A DNA stretch of 64,000 nucleotides from NCBI GenBank assembly GCA_964416305.1, contig CAYQDM010000011.1:1-64000 (forward strand). Reading direction: 5' to 3'. Source of the stretch: Acidaminobacter sp964416305. GTDB lineage: Bacteria; Bacillota; Clostridia; Peptostreptococcales; Acidaminobacteraceae. This document shows, piece after piece, positions 42,700 to 52,265 of the stretch. How positions within the stretch are numbered: position 1 is the stretch's first letter; the number at the start of each line of letters is the position of its first letter. The notes under the pieces are model-generated. The model was not told the DNA's origin and did not search any database. It worked only from the letters and a program-made list of their open reading frames with translations. Position numbers and translations under genes: made by a program.

Positions 42700-45600
42700 G
42701 GCCGGTCAGGTTGACCATCGGCGGACTCAATAGCTTTGAGTCCACTCAGACTATTGATTTTGAGGCGCTGTCATCAAAGGGTCTCTTTGGGATATTTGGC
42801 CCAACGGGTTCCGGGAAATCGACGATCATCGACGGGATTGTAATGAGCCTCTATGGGCCGGGCAGCATACCGAGGGGCACAAAGGATTTTATCAACACGG
42901 AATGTGATCAGGCGGAGTTGGAATTCGTGTTTCGTACTGCGGTAGAAGGCATTGTCAGGGAAATTGAGATCCGAAGGGTATTCCGAAGGTCGGGGGAAGG
43001 CTATAGGTCACATCAGTCGCGGTTGGTGGTGCGGACTCTCGAGGGAGAGATTCTTCAGGTTGAAGACAAGCAAAATGAAGTGAACCACAAGATTCAGGAT
43101 ATCTTAGGTCTGAGTGACAGCGAGTTTTCGAAGATGGTGGTGCTGCCCCAGGGAAAATTCAGTGAGTTCATTCAACTGGATCCCAAGGATCGTCGAAATA
43201 TGCTGCAAAATCTTTTTGGGCTGGAGATCTACGGCGACAGGCTGATGGAACGGCTCAAGAAGGTGATGGGCAGGCTCCAGTCACAGCGGGATCAGCTCGA
43301 AGGCCAACTTGCGGCTTATGCCGACGTGGATCAGAGTCAGCTGACGCTCTTGAAGGACACTGCCGCACATTGGGATCAGCAGACTTTGGAACTGGAGCGT
43401 GAAGTGCAGCGTCTGAAAGCGGTCTATGATGCGTTATCGCAGCAATATGACCGTCAGAAGCGGCTGCAGGTTTTAAAGGAGGCAAGCCAACGCCATGAAG
43501 AGGCCAGAGGTGACTATCTTGGTCGAAAGGGCCGCCTGGAACTCCATGGGAAAGCAGCCGCGGCAACGGAAGCTGAGCGACACTTCAGACAAAGTCAAAC
43601 GCTCTTTGCGGAAAGTCAGAGGTTGGAAATTTCTGCGGCTGCTGACTATGCAGCCGCCAAGGAAGCCTTCGAAGCCCATGGGGTGGTGTTTAAAGATCTG
43701 GAACAGGCCTTTTTCAACCTGCCGCTCATGAAGCATGAGGCCGTGCTGGCAAAGAACAGATGGAATCAAGGCCAGGCTATGTCTCAATTGAAGCTGGATC
43801 GCGAAAAACACAGGGCTTTGGTGGAGGCGCAAGTGGTTCACTTTGAAAGAGAGCGACTTAAACTCGATGTGCTGGATCAAGCCTTGGCAGAGCATACTCA
43901 GAAGCTGGGGGATTTGTCTGAAATTCAGGAAAGAGATGGCATGTCGTCGAAGGCGGCGGAAGCTTTTTTGGCAGTTCAAAACAGTTGGGACAAGCGGTCT
44001 GAGGCACTGAAAAACCTGGCGAAACTGGAGGCATCCCTCGGTGAGAGCCAAATAGTATTGGCGCGTTTTGAGAAATTCTCAGGCGAGTCTCAGGGGATTA
44101 TGACAGACAGTGAAGAAAAGCTGAAGGCTGTCACAGAAGCTATTGAGACGTTAACTGATCAGCGAGAAAAGCTCAGAGATCAACAGGAACAAATGCTGCG
44201 GCAGAGTCAGGCCCTGGCTTTGGATCTGGAAACGCTGAAAGGGCAGCTTCGCGATCAAATGAATGAAGAGAAGGCGCTGGAAGCGCTGAGGTCAGAACTT
44301 CGTGAAAGAGCCATGAATCTGGAGGGAAGCAGGGACCAATATAACGCGTCACTTGCGGCCAGACTTAGAACCGTATTGAATGAAGGCGATCCATGTCCGG
44401 TATGCGGGCACCTCTATAGCCCCCGTGAGACTGACCTTCAGGACGAAGCCGATCACGCATGGCTGCGCCGATTTGAGGAAGAGGACCAGGCAATTGCGAT
44501 TTTAAGGCATCAAGAAATCCAGCTGATGGAGAGCCTGAAAAAACGGCAGGTGCTGATGGAAGCCGAGGGAGAGCGCAGCCAGGGACGTCTTGCGGCACTC
44601 GAAGCTGAGGAAGAAGATCTTTCCCGTACGCTGGAGTTGCTGAAAAAAGAACGTGCGACTTGCGAATCCAGGCTGGAAGGGCTGAAAAAAGATCAGACGG
44701 CGCTTCAAAGTCAGGTCAAGTTACTAAGAGACCGGACAGATCAGGATCTGGTGCGCTTGACGGGTCAGAAACAAGTACAGGCAGTGACTGAGTCAAAAAA
44801 AGACATGGTTCTGGAGTCTCTCAAGCAGCATGAGAAGGCGATTCAGGCTTATTTGGAGACCTGGCACGGCAGAGCTGAGTCAGTGGATGTGGTCGATTCA
44901 GATCTCGAGCAGTTTTTCGACGATCTTGCCGAGAAGAAACTGCAATCAGAATTGCGGCTGGCTGAAATTCAAAGGATTCAGACTGAACGCGAACACAGGA
45001 ATGAAGAGAAGATGAAACAGCTCCAAAACGTTAATGCCTCAAACCTTGAAAAGGAACGTCTTGCCAGCGTGCTGAAACAAATTGAAGCTGAACTGGACCG
45101 TCTGACTTCAGAGGTCGGGGAAGCAACGGACGTGGAGGAACTTGAAAAAACTTATAAGCGTTTAAGCCGGCAGATCGAAATGATTGAATCTGAATATCCG
45201 CTGGAACAAGCGAAGCGCAATGCTTTTCAGTCTGAGAGTGAGCGGCTGAAGAATGCTTGGGTTTCTGCAGCGGCGGCTTTGAAAGCCGGTTCAAATCAGC
45301 TTGAGGAAAGCCGTCAGAGTTTTGAGGAAAAGTGGAAAGGTGCCGGATTTTCAGATGTGTCTGAATGGGAGGCAGCATTGATGACTCCTGACGAGGTTCA
45401 AGATCTTAGCAAATGGGTTCAAGACTACGAAGTACAGGGACGGACGCTTATAGAAAAAATGGAGGAGTATCAGGATCTTTCTGTGGCGGCTGCAATCACT
45501 GAGGACGCTGTGGCGAGCGCAGCCACAGCGTCGACCGTTGCTCAGGAGACATGGACACGCGCTCTGGAGGCCCGAAGCACGGCAATGGAATCCTTGAAGG

Positions 45601-46175
45601 TGATGACCTCAACGCTCGAGCAAAAGAAAGCGGTTGAAAAGCAGCTGACTGCCTTGAAACAGGAAGCCGGTTATTATGAAGTGCTTCAGAAACTCCTGAG
45701 AGGCAACAGATTCGTTGAATTTTTGGCGCTGAGCCAGCTGGACTACATTTTGAAGGAAGCCTCAAGAAGGCTTATGATCATGACCGCGAATCGTTATCGT
45801 TTAGAAGTGGATTCCCGGGGTAACTTTAGGATATCGGACCATCATCAAGGCGGTGTCAGCAGAGATTTAAGATCGCTGTCCGGCGGAGAGACCTTTATGG
45901 CATCCCTGGCGCTGGCACTGGCCATGTCCTCAAGACTGCAGCTCAGAGGTAAAATCCGGCTGGAGACCTTTTTGCTGGACGAAGGTTTTGGCAGTTTGGA
46001 TGCGGCACTTCTCGACGTTGTGATGCATTCGCTGGAGACGCTGATTGGCGACCAGCTCAGCGTAGGTCTGATCTCCCATGTGGAAGCGCTGAAGGCCAGG
46101 GTCCCTGTCAGGCTTGATGTGACACCTGCTGAGCCCGGTGTCTCCGGAACCCGGGTAAAGGTCGTAGTGAACTGA
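42696..46175 (+). CDS. sbcC: SbcC, SMC-like ATPase subunit
   Basis: A 1159-aa Rad50/SbcC-type protein: N-terminal Walker A GPTGSGKSTIIDGI (about 33-46), Q-loop VVLPQGKFSEFIQL, very long coiled coils, the zinc hook CPVC near residue 566, and the C-terminal ABC signature SLSGGETFMASLALALAMS with Walker B FLLDEGFGSLD. With SbcD it forms the SMC-like nuclease that processes hairpins and blocked ends. The ATG overlaps the sbcD stop by 4 bp. addB-addA-sbcD-sbcC thus form one overlapping chain. Confidence 0.95.
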   Translation: MRPVRLTIGGLNSFESTQTIDFEALSSKGLFGIFGPTGSGKSTIIDGIVMSLYGPGSIPRGTKDFINTECDQAELEFVFRTAVEGIVREIEIRRVFRRSGEGYRSHQSRLVVRTLEGEILQVEDKQNEVNHKIQDILGLSDSEFSKMVVLPQGKFSEFIQLDPKDRRNMLQNLFGLEIYGDRLMERLKKVMGRLQSQRDQLEGQLAAYADVDQSQLTLLKDTAAHWDQQTLELEREVQRLKAVYDALSQQYDRQKRLQVLKEASQRHEEARGDYLGRKGRLELHGKAAAATEAERHFRQSQTLFAESQRLEISAAADYAAAKEAFEAHGVVFKDLEQAFFNLPLMKHEAVLAKNRWNQGQAMSQLKLDREKHRALVEAQVVHFERERLKLDVLDQALAEHTQKLGDLSEIQERDGMSSKAAEAFLAVQNSWDKRSEALKNLAKLEASLGESQIVLARFEKFSGESQGIMTDSEEKLKAVTEAIETLTDQREKLRDQQEQMLRQSQALALDLETLKGQLRDQMNEEKALEALRSELRERAMNLEGSRDQYNASLAARLRTVLNEGDPCPVCGHLYSPRETDLQDEADHAWLRRFEEEDQAIAILRHQEIQLMESLKKRQVLMEAEGERSQGRLAALEAEEEDLSRTLELLKKERATCESRLEGLKKDQTALQSQVKLLRDRTDQDLVRLTGQKQVQAVTESKKDMVLESLKQHEKAIQAYLETWHGRAESVDVVDSDLEQFFDDLAEKKLQSELRLAEIQRIQTEREHRNEEKMKQLQNVNASNLEKERLASVLKQIEAELDRLTSEVGEATDVEELEKTYKRLSRQIEMIESEYPLEQAKRNAFQSESERLKNAWVSAAAALKAGSNQLEESRQSFEEKWKGAGFSDVSEWEAALMTPDEVQDLSKWVQDYEVQGRTLIEKMEEYQDLSVAAAITEDAVASAATASTVAQETWTRALEARSTAMESLKVMTSTLEQKKAVEKQLTALKQEAGYYEVLQKLLRGNRFVEFLALSQLDYILKEASRRLMIMTANRYRLEVDSRGNFRISDHHQGGVSRDLRSLSGGETFMASLALALAMSSRLQLRGKIRLETFLLDEGFGSLDAALLDVVMHSLETLIGDQLSVGLISHVEALKARVPVRLDVTPAEPGVSGTRVKVVVN

Positions 46176-46207
46176 TGGTCTGAAACTAACAGTTTGGATG
46201 TGGTGTT

Positions 46208-46984
46208 ATGGCATACGACTATGAACTTGAAATAGCCAGAAAGGCGGCTATGGAAGCGGGACGCGCTATCCTCGAGGTTTACTTTGAAGACATTGAAGTT
46301 ATTCTGAAAAGTGATGATACGCCTGTAACGAGAGCGGATTATGCTTCCAATGCACTCATTTTGGATAGGCTGATTCACGCGTTTCCCCATCACGGCTTCC
46401 TGTCTGAGGAATCCATTGATGACCCGATCCGACTGGAAAAGGAGTTTTGCTGGATTGTGGACCCGCTGGACGGCACTAAGGAGTTTATCAAGAAAAACGG
46501 TGAATTTACCATCAATATTGCCTTGGCTAAAGACCGTGAGATCGTCATGGGGGTCGTCTACGCGCCGGTCAAGGAAGAACTGTTTTTTGCGATTCGAGGC
46601 GAAGGGGCCTTCATGGAAAAAGAGGGACAGGTTACCCGCCTTCATGTCTCAGAGAGACTGGTCGATCTGTACGCATTGAAATCCAGATCCCATGAAACCA
46701 TTAGGTATGCTGAGCTTCTGGCCAAGCACTCTGAGCGCATTCTCGTCATTCACAGAATGGGAAGCGCTTATAAAGGCTGCCTGATCGCCCGCGGAGATTA
46801 TGATATCTATTACAATTTCGGCCACACTATGGTGTGGGACACAGCACCTGTGGATCTGATCGTAACCGAGGCCGGGGGCTATTTCAGGCAGCTCGATCAC
46901 ACGCTTTTCAAGTATAATACGAAGAAGATCAAAAATGACAATGGATTTTTAATCTTGAACCGCCCTGAGAATCGACTGGAATAA
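46208..46984 (+). CDS. cysQ: CysQ-like 3'(2'),5'-bisphosphate nucleotidase / inositol monophosphatase family
   Basis: A 258-aa metal-dependent phosphatase. Motifs: SDDTPVTRADYASN, GFLSEESIDDP, WIVDPLDGTKEFIKKNGEFT (metal site) and VWDTAPVDLIVTEAGG. The DGTKEF form is that of CysQ, which clears 3'-phosphoadenosine 5'-phosphate; this can be a by-product of sulfur metabolism and inhibits nucleases. Inositol monophosphatase activity is the alternative. It starts 32 bp after sbcC and ends the repair operon, before a strong terminator. Confidence 0.85.
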   Translation: MAYDYELEIARKAAMEAGRAILEVYFEDIEVILKSDDTPVTRADYASNALILDRLIHAFPHHGFLSEESIDDPIRLEKEFCWIVDPLDGTKEFIKKNGEFTINIALAKDREIVMGVVYAPVKEELFFAIRGEGAFMEKEGQVTRLHVSERLVDLYALKSRSHETIRYAELLAKHSERILVIHRMGSAYKGCLIARGDYDIYYNFGHTMVWDTAPVDLIVTEAGGYFRQLDHTLFKYNTKKIKNDNGFLILNRPENRLE

Positions 46985-47017
46985 AAGGCGAAAGAGGGAA
47001 ATATGGTGATTATAGTG

Positions 47018-47060
47018 CGTCCAAAATGTTGGAATACAGACATTTTGGACGTTTTTTTTT
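47018..47060 (+). terminator. Strong terminator of the addB-cysQ transcript
   Basis: A perfect 12-bp stem CGTCCAAAATGT / ACATTTTGGACG (47018-47029, 47040-47051) is followed by T9. Confidence 0.92.
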
Positions 47061-47157
47061 AATGCAGGGAAGGCGTAAGCGGGTGTCGGGGGCTATTGCC
47101 TGTCGTCTCTCGCTGCTTTCCCTCTTAATATTCCAATTTAAAGTTTTTATTAGCGTC

Positions 47158-47186
47158 TTGACAAATCAGGCAGAGGTTACTATAAT
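47158..47186 (+). promoter_or_regulatory. Consensus sigma-A promoter of psuK-psuG
   Basis: TTGACA (47158-47163), exactly 17 bp, TATAAT (47181-47186): a perfect consensus promoter, 78 bp before the psuK start. Confidence 0.93.
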
Positions 47187-47190
47187 AAAA

Positions 47191-47224
47191 TAAACAAGTG
47201 ATTATGAAGTAAACAAATGATTAT
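47191..47224. repeat. Direct-repeat operator candidate downstream of psuK promoter
   Basis: TAAACAAGTGATTAT (47191-47205) and TAAACAAATGATTAT (47210-47224) are 15-bp direct repeats with one mismatch and a 19-bp period, covering the transcription start of a perfect promoter. This is where a repressor would sit, possibly PsuK itself through its own HTH domain. Confidence 0.6.
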
Positions 47225-47263
47225 AAATAATATCTTGAAGCAATTCAAGAAAGCAGGTGAAGC

Positions 47264-48367
47264 ATGACTCAAAGAGAACAGGAAATCTACCAACTCATCC
47301 GTGAAAATCCTATGGTCTCTCAGCAGGAGATCGCAGACCGACTCGGGATTCAACGGTCCTCTGTGGCGGTCCACATTTCGAACCTGATCAAGAAAGGTTG
47401 GATTGCCGGAAAGGGCTATATCCTGAATACCGGTGATTATGTGGTGGTGATTGGCGGTGCGACCATGGATCTTATGGGCTTTTCGGATCGGGCTTTTTTA
47501 GACGGAGAGTCCAACCCGGGAATGACCCTGCTGTCACCTGGCGGAGTGGGGCGTAATATCGCTGAAAACCTGGCCCGCTTGGGAGTGGAAGTGCACCTCA
47601 TGACGGCGGTAGGCCAGGATCTCTACGGCCAGCAGCTGTTGGAGCGGTGCAGAGAGGCAGGCATTGATACACGCGCAACTCTGAAGATCCCTGGAGCGTC
47701 CACCTCTCTTTATCTGGCTATGATTGAACCGGATGGGGAGATGAAGCTGGCGCTCTCGAGTATGGCGGTCATGGATCAGCTGGAGGTGGAGGCGCTGCGC
47801 CGGGAGGACGCGCTGCTGAGCGGAGCGGCGGCTATCATAGCGGATACCAACCTGCCGGAAAAGACGCTGACCTACCTGATGTCACAATATCGCCACATCC
47901 CAATCTACGTAGATCCGGTATCCGCCCCAAAATCCGAGCGGCTTAAAGGCGCGCTGGAGGGTATAGATACATTGAAACCCAACCAAAAAGAGTTGGAAGC
48001 GCTGACCGGTATGAAGACGGACACCCTCGACGCGGCGAAGAAAGCGGCAGCGGCGCTGTGTCAAAGCGGGATCCGACGCGTCGTCGTCAGCATTGGAGCT
48101 CAAGGCGCGCTGTACGCGACCCGTGAGACGGTTCAGTTTTTCAGGTCATTGCCGGTAAAATCCGCGAATGCCACTGGAGCGGGAGATGCCTTTATGGCAG
48201 GACTCGTCTACAGCGCCATCAATAAGCTCGATGACCGCTCTGCAATGGATTGCGCCATGTCTATGGCAGAATTGACCCTTGAAAGCGCGGATGCCATTGC
48301 TCAGAATTTGAATGAAAATTTGCTGATGAACCGCCTGAACGCCCATAAAATTGAAGACCGACTTTAA
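47264..48367 (+). CDS. psuK: HTH-PfkB fusion, probable pseudouridine kinase
   Basis: A 367-aa protein with an N-terminal winged helix-turn-helix (1-55: MTQREQEIYQLIRENP, VSQQEIADRLGIQRSSVAVH) fused to a PfkB/ribokinase-type sugar kinase (about 60-360). The kinase has VVIGGATMDLMG, SPGGVGRNIAENLARLG, LKPNQKELEAL and the catalytic NATGAGDAFMAGL. Next to psuG it should phosphorylate pseudouridine. The fused HTH suggests self-regulation at the repeats upstream. The ATG at 47264 follows AAGCAGGTGAAGC. Confidence 0.88.
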   Translation: MTQREQEIYQLIRENPMVSQQEIADRLGIQRSSVAVHISNLIKKGWIAGKGYILNTGDYVVVIGGATMDLMGFSDRAFLDGESNPGMTLLSPGGVGRNIAENLARLGVEVHLMTAVGQDLYGQQLLERCREAGIDTRATLKIPGASTSLYLAMIEPDGEMKLALSSMAVMDQLEVEALRREDALLSGAAAIIADTNLPEKTLTYLMSQYRHIPIYVDPVSAPKSERLKGALEGIDTLKPNQKELEALTGMKTDTLDAAKKAAAALCQSGIRRVVVSIGAQGALYATRETVQFFRSLPVKSANATGAGDAFMAGLVYSAINKLDDRSAMDCAMSMAELTLESADAIAQNLNENLLMNRLNAHKIEDRL

Positions 48368-48435
48368 GTGAAGACCAGTGACCGGCATCAGATTATGAAG
48401 GTCTATGCCGAGTAGAGAAAGGAGCAAAATTATTT

Positions 48436-49356
48436 ATGAAATTTATTCCTGATATCCATCCTGAGGTGGCGGAAGCCCTTGCACTTGGCCTGCCGGTTGT
48501 TGCTCTCGAGTCCACCATCATTTCACACGGCATGCCATATCCGCAGAACGTCCAGACTGCCCTTGAAGTTGAAGAGCAAGTCAGAGAAGCGGGGGCGATT
48601 CCTGCGACCATCGGCATCATGGGCGGTAAGCTAAAGATTGGGCTGACGCCTGAGGAAATCGAAGAATTCGGAAAGTCTGACGACGTGGTCAAAGTCTCCC
48701 GCAGAGATTTGGCAACGGTGGTGGCCAGAAAGTTAAACGGCGCTACAACCGTTGCCACGACTATGATCCTGGCTGAAATGGCAGGGATCAGAGTCTTTGC
48801 GACAGGTGGTATAGGCGGCGTCCACCGGGGCGCTGCAGAGAGCTTTGACATCTCCGCAGATTTGCAGGAACTTGGGAAAACAAATGTGGCAGTGGTTTGT
48901 GCCGGCGCGAAGTCCATTTTGGACATTGGTCTCACACTGGAATACCTGGAGACAATGGGTGTACCGGTACTTGGTTATAAAACTGAGGATTTCCCGGCCT
49001 TCTACACGCGCACCAGCGGCTATCGCGTGGATGCAAAACTGGAATCGCCGGAAGATGCGGCAGAAATTTTAAGAACGAAATGGGCCCTGGGACTCACCGG
49101 CGGCGTCGTTATAGCCAATCCAATTCCGGAAGCTTTCGCCATGGACGAAGATCTGATCAATGATGCCATAGAGACAGCGCTGGAAGAGGCTGCCGCAAAC
49201 CATATCCGAGGCAAAGAGTCTACACCTTTTCTGCTTGCCAAGGTCAAGGCGCTGACGGAAGGACAGAGCCTGGAGTCCAACATTGCCTTAGTGCTGAACA
49301 ACGCGAAGCTGGCTGCGGAGATCGCCAAAGCACTGGGTCCTGTGAACGAGTTATAA
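48436..49356 (+). CDS. psuG: Pseudouridine-5'-phosphate glycosidase
   Basis: A 306-aa PsuG/YeiN-family enzyme that cleaves pseudouridine 5'-phosphate to uracil and ribose 5-phosphate. Motifs: VALESTIISHGMPYPQN near the N-terminus, PATIGIMGGKLKIGL, KVSRRDLATVVARKLNGATTV (split: KVSRRDLA, GATTVATTM), RVFATGGIGGVHRGAAESFD-type FATGGIGGVHRGA and GVVIANPIPE. ATG 48436 follows AAAGGAG. It is co-transcribed with psuK; together they recycle pseudouridine from RNA. Confidence 0.96.
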   Translation: MKFIPDIHPEVAEALALGLPVVALESTIISHGMPYPQNVQTALEVEEQVREAGAIPATIGIMGGKLKIGLTPEEIEEFGKSDDVVKVSRRDLATVVARKLNGATTVATTMILAEMAGIRVFATGGIGGVHRGAAESFDISADLQELGKTNVAVVCAGAKSILDIGLTLEYLETMGVPVLGYKTEDFPAFYTRTSGYRVDAKLESPEDAAEILRTKWALGLTGGVVIANPIPEAFAMDEDLINDAIETALEEAAANHIRGKESTPFLLAKVKALTEGQSLESNIALVLNNAKLAAEIAKALGPVNEL

Positions 49357-49369
49357 GGCTGTGAGATAA

Positions 49370-49452
49370 GCAAAAAAAATTGAAGGGACTGCCGCGACTT
49401 GATTTGACATCAGTCTGCGGCAGTCCCTCTTGGTCTCAATTCAATTTTTGCT
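49370..49452. terminator. Bidirectional terminator (psuG / HD gene)
   Basis: The core stem GGGACTGCCGC / GCGGCAGTCCC (49385-49395, 49417-49427) has outer AAAAATTGAA/TTCAATTTTT arms. It serves the convergent genes on both sides. Confidence 0.88.
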
Positions 49453-49476
49453 TAATAGGCGGATGTGTTACTGTCC

Positions 49477-50037
49477 TTAAAGCGGTGTATTGAAGATTTT
49501 TTCTATCATGCGCATCAGCAAGCCGTAATCCTCCCTGCATAGGGGATTCGACTCAAGGGCCTTCAGCGCGTGGGATATCTCCCTATAATACCAGTACTGG
49601 TCTTCTTTTGGCGCATTAAAGCTCGACCAGACATCACTTTCATCCATGTCCTCAAGGCTGCGTGCTATGCTTTTAAGGTTGCATAATTTATCTGCCAGGA
49701 TAATGAGCTTAGCGTCCAAATTGCCTGGTTGGCTGACTTTTTCGATCATGGCCTGTTTTCTGACGCTCCAGGCTTGGGATTTGTCATACTCCGAGCAAAA
49801 GGCGACCAAGGCGGCGACGTCTGAGCCAAACTGTGCGGCCACTTCATCAAGCGTCCAAATTGTGTCTTCGACAACATCATGCAGCAAAGCGGCAATGACC
49901 ACGCTTTCGTCAGCGCCCCACTTCGAAACCATAAGGGATACTTCGATGGGATGCACAGCGTAGGGATCTCCGTCCAACTTGCGGATCTGGCCTTGATGTG
50001 CCTTCATGATAGTGTGAATGGCTTCATAGAGTTTCAT
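49477..50037 (-). CDS. Rel/SpoT-like HD-domain hydrolase, stand-alone
   Basis: A 186-aa protein that consists only of an HD phosphohydrolase domain resembling the N-terminus of RelA/SpoT: AHQGQIRKLDGDPYAVHP, IAALLHDVVEDT and LIILADKLCNLKSI. No synthetase or TGS/ACT domain is present. The best guess is a small alarmone hydrolase (MESH1-like) or another nucleotide hydrolase. The start is ATG 50037 with AGGAGG 10 bp upstream. It is divergent from transketolase. Confidence 0.8.
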   Translation of the reverse strand: MKLYEAIHTIMKAHQGQIRKLDGDPYAVHPIEVSLMVSKWGADESVVIAALLHDVVEDTIWTLDEVAAQFGSDVAALVAFCSEYDKSQAWSVRKQAMIEKVSQPGNLDAKLIILADKLCNLKSIARSLEDMDESDVWSSFNAPKEDQYWYYREISHALKALESNPLCREDYGLLMRMIEKIFNTPL

Positions 50038-50162
50038 GGCAGTGACGCCTCCTGACAAGGTTGATCAAAATGTCCCAACCATTTCATTATACGCCTTTCA
50101 GTTGAAGTTTCAAAGTTCTGAGATGGTGTATATATAAAAGAGATTCATTGGGAGGTGTCAAT

Positions 50163-52154
50163 ATGTACGCAATGGACCAAGAAGTCATTAAAACCATTCG
50201 CCTGTTGTCAGCGGATGCGGTTGAAAAAGCAAATTCGGGTCATCCCGGGCTTCCTATGGGTGCGGCATCAATGGCCTATGTCCTTTGGAAGGACTTTTTG
50301 AAAGGCAGCGCGACAGATCCGCATTGGGCTGATCGCGATCGATTCGTTCTTTCCGCGGGCCACGGCTCCGCTCTTCTGTACAGTCTTCTCCACCTGTTCG
50401 GTTATCAAGTCACGCTGGAGGACCTGAAGAAATTTCGCCAGATTGGGAGCATTACCCCAGGTCATCCTGAGTTCGATGTGACACCGGGGGTTGAAACGAC
50501 CACCGGACCACTGGGGCAGGGCTTTGGCAATGCCGTCGGTATGGCTGTCGCAGAAATGAGGCTGGCTGAAGAATTCAACACTCAGGACTTCAACCTGATA
50601 GATCACTACACTTATGTTTTGGCGGGTGATGGCGACCTGATGGAAGGGGTCGCCTCTGAAGCGGCATCCCTTGCCGGGCACCTGAGGCTTGGGAAACTGA
50701 TCGTTCTCTATGATGATAACGGGATTACCATTGACGGTGGTACGGAAATCGCTTTTACGGAGGATGTCCAAAAGCGCTTTGATGCTTATGGCTGGCACGT
50801 TTCAAAGGTAGAGGACGGCAATGACTTGAAGGCCATTCACAACGCGATTCGTGAGGCCAGGCTGGATACTTCGAGGCCGTCGCTGATTTCGGTTAAGACG
50901 ACCATCGGCTACGGCAGTCCAAATAAGGCGGGAAAATCCGCTGCCCACGGCGCGCCGCTCGGTTCTGAGGAGCTTGCTATGACGAAGCTGCATATGGAGG
51001 CGGATCCGGATGAGTTTTTCAATGTGCCTGAAGAGGTGCTCGCCTACATGAATGACATTATTGACCGTCGGGAGATCGACAGGTTTATGTGGGAGGAAAA
51101 AGTCGAAGCCTATATCCTGAATTACCCCGACAAGGCTGCGCAGTGGAAGCAGTGGTTTGATTATGAACTGATGCATGACAGTTTTGACGCGGCGTCCTTC
51201 TACAAGCTCTTTGACAAAGCGGATGCGACGCGCAGCATTGGCGGAGAGGTCATGAACGCACTGGTCAGGCTGGCGCCGAACCTGATGGGAGGCTCTGCGG
51301 ACCTCAACAGTTCCACGAAGACTTATCTGAAGGGCAAGGGTGACTTCAGCCGGATGAACCGCGGTGGCGCGAATGTCAGCTTTGGCGTCAGAGAGCATGC
51401 CATGGGCGCGATTCTGAATGGCATGGCGCTTCATGGTGGGCTTCGGGTCTTTGGGTCCACATTCCTGGTTTTTGCCGATTATATGAAGCCTGCGATACGC
51501 TTGTCTGCAATTATGGGCGTGCCTGTCGTTTACGTCTTCACCCACGACAGCATAGCAGTCGGCGAAGACGGGCCGACGCACCAGCCAATCGAACACCTTC
51601 TGCTGCTCAGGTCTATACCGAACTTATTTGTTTATCGACCGGCGGATGGGATCGAGACCGCTGCGAGCTGGATCGAGATTTTGAAGCGCGTCGAAGGACC
51701 GTCAGCGCTGATCTTGACCCGGCAGACCCTCGGCAGCCTTGGAGAGCGGGATCCGCAGGTCGATCGGGGGGCATATGTGATCTTATCTGAAGAGGGTGAA
51801 AAGCCGGAGCTGATTTTGATGGCGACGGGCTCTGAAGTGGAATTGGCTGTGAAAGCGGCAATGAAACTCAGGGCGCTTGGAAAGGATCCGAGAGTTGTCA
51901 GTATGCCTTGTGTAGAGCAGTTTCTCGAGCAGAGCCCGGCTTATATTGAAACAGTTCTCCCCAAAACGGTCGAGAAGCGAATCTCCATTGAAATGGGCAG
52001 AACGCTTGGTTGGGAACGTTTTGTGGGTCTTGGTGGCTTGACCATAGGCATCGACCGTTTTGGAGAGTCCGGACCGGGAGAGGCCGTCGTGACTCATTTT
52101 GGATTTACCCCAGACAAAGTAGCGGATCGTATCCTCGCGTACCTTGCAAAGTAA
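50163..52154 (+). CDS. tkt: Transketolase
   Basis: A 663-aa full-length thiamine-diphosphate enzyme of the pentose phosphate pathway. Motifs: KANSGHPGLPMGAA, DRFVLSAGHGSALLYSLL (split in family as HG-ALLYS), TTGPLGQG, the ThDP motif GDGDLMEGVASEAA with LYDDNGITIDG, FGVREHAMGAILNGMALHGG, and HDSIAVGEDGPTHQP. The start is ATG 50163 (TGGGAGGTG 7 bp upstream). It is followed by its own terminator. The only other carbon-metabolism gene near is PPi-PFK. Confidence 0.97.
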   Translation: MYAMDQEVIKTIRLLSADAVEKANSGHPGLPMGAASMAYVLWKDFLKGSATDPHWADRDRFVLSAGHGSALLYSLLHLFGYQVTLEDLKKFRQIGSITPGHPEFDVTPGVETTTGPLGQGFGNAVGMAVAEMRLAEEFNTQDFNLIDHYTYVLAGDGDLMEGVASEAASLAGHLRLGKLIVLYDDNGITIDGGTEIAFTEDVQKRFDAYGWHVSKVEDGNDLKAIHNAIREARLDTSRPSLISVKTTIGYGSPNKAGKSAAHGAPLGSEELAMTKLHMEADPDEFFNVPEEVLAYMNDIIDRREIDRFMWEEKVEAYILNYPDKAAQWKQWFDYELMHDSFDAASFYKLFDKADATRSIGGEVMNALVRLAPNLMGGSADLNSSTKTYLKGKGDFSRMNRGGANVSFGVREHAMGAILNGMALHGGLRVFGSTFLVFADYMKPAIRLSAIMGVPVVYVFTHDSIAVGEDGPTHQPIEHLLLLRSIPNLFVYRPADGIETAASWIEILKRVEGPSALILTRQTLGSLGERDPQVDRGAYVILSEEGEKPELILMATGSEVELAVKAAMKLRALGKDPRVVSMPCVEQFLEQSPAYIETVLPKTVEKRISIEMGRTLGWERFVGLGGLTIGIDRFGESGPGEAVVTHFGFTPDKVADRILAYLAK

Positions 52155-52174
52155 ACACAACTTGAGGTATCATA

Positions 52175-52215
52175 GGAAACGGCTTCCATGTGATGGCGGC
52201 CGTTTCTTTTGCATT
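52175..52215 (+). terminator. Terminator after transketolase gene
   Basis: The perfect stem GAAACGGC/GCCGTTTC (52176-52183, 52199-52206) is followed by TTTTGCATTTTT. Confidence 0.75.
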
Positions 52216-52265
52216 TTTAAAGGCTGGGGTTTTCCGGTCGTATTTGGAATTTGGAGGTGTGTCGT

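Noticed and set aside
50802..51596. Minus-strand frame of 264 codons inside transketolase
   Set aside because: It is antisense to a conserved enzyme, with no start signal and no family pattern.
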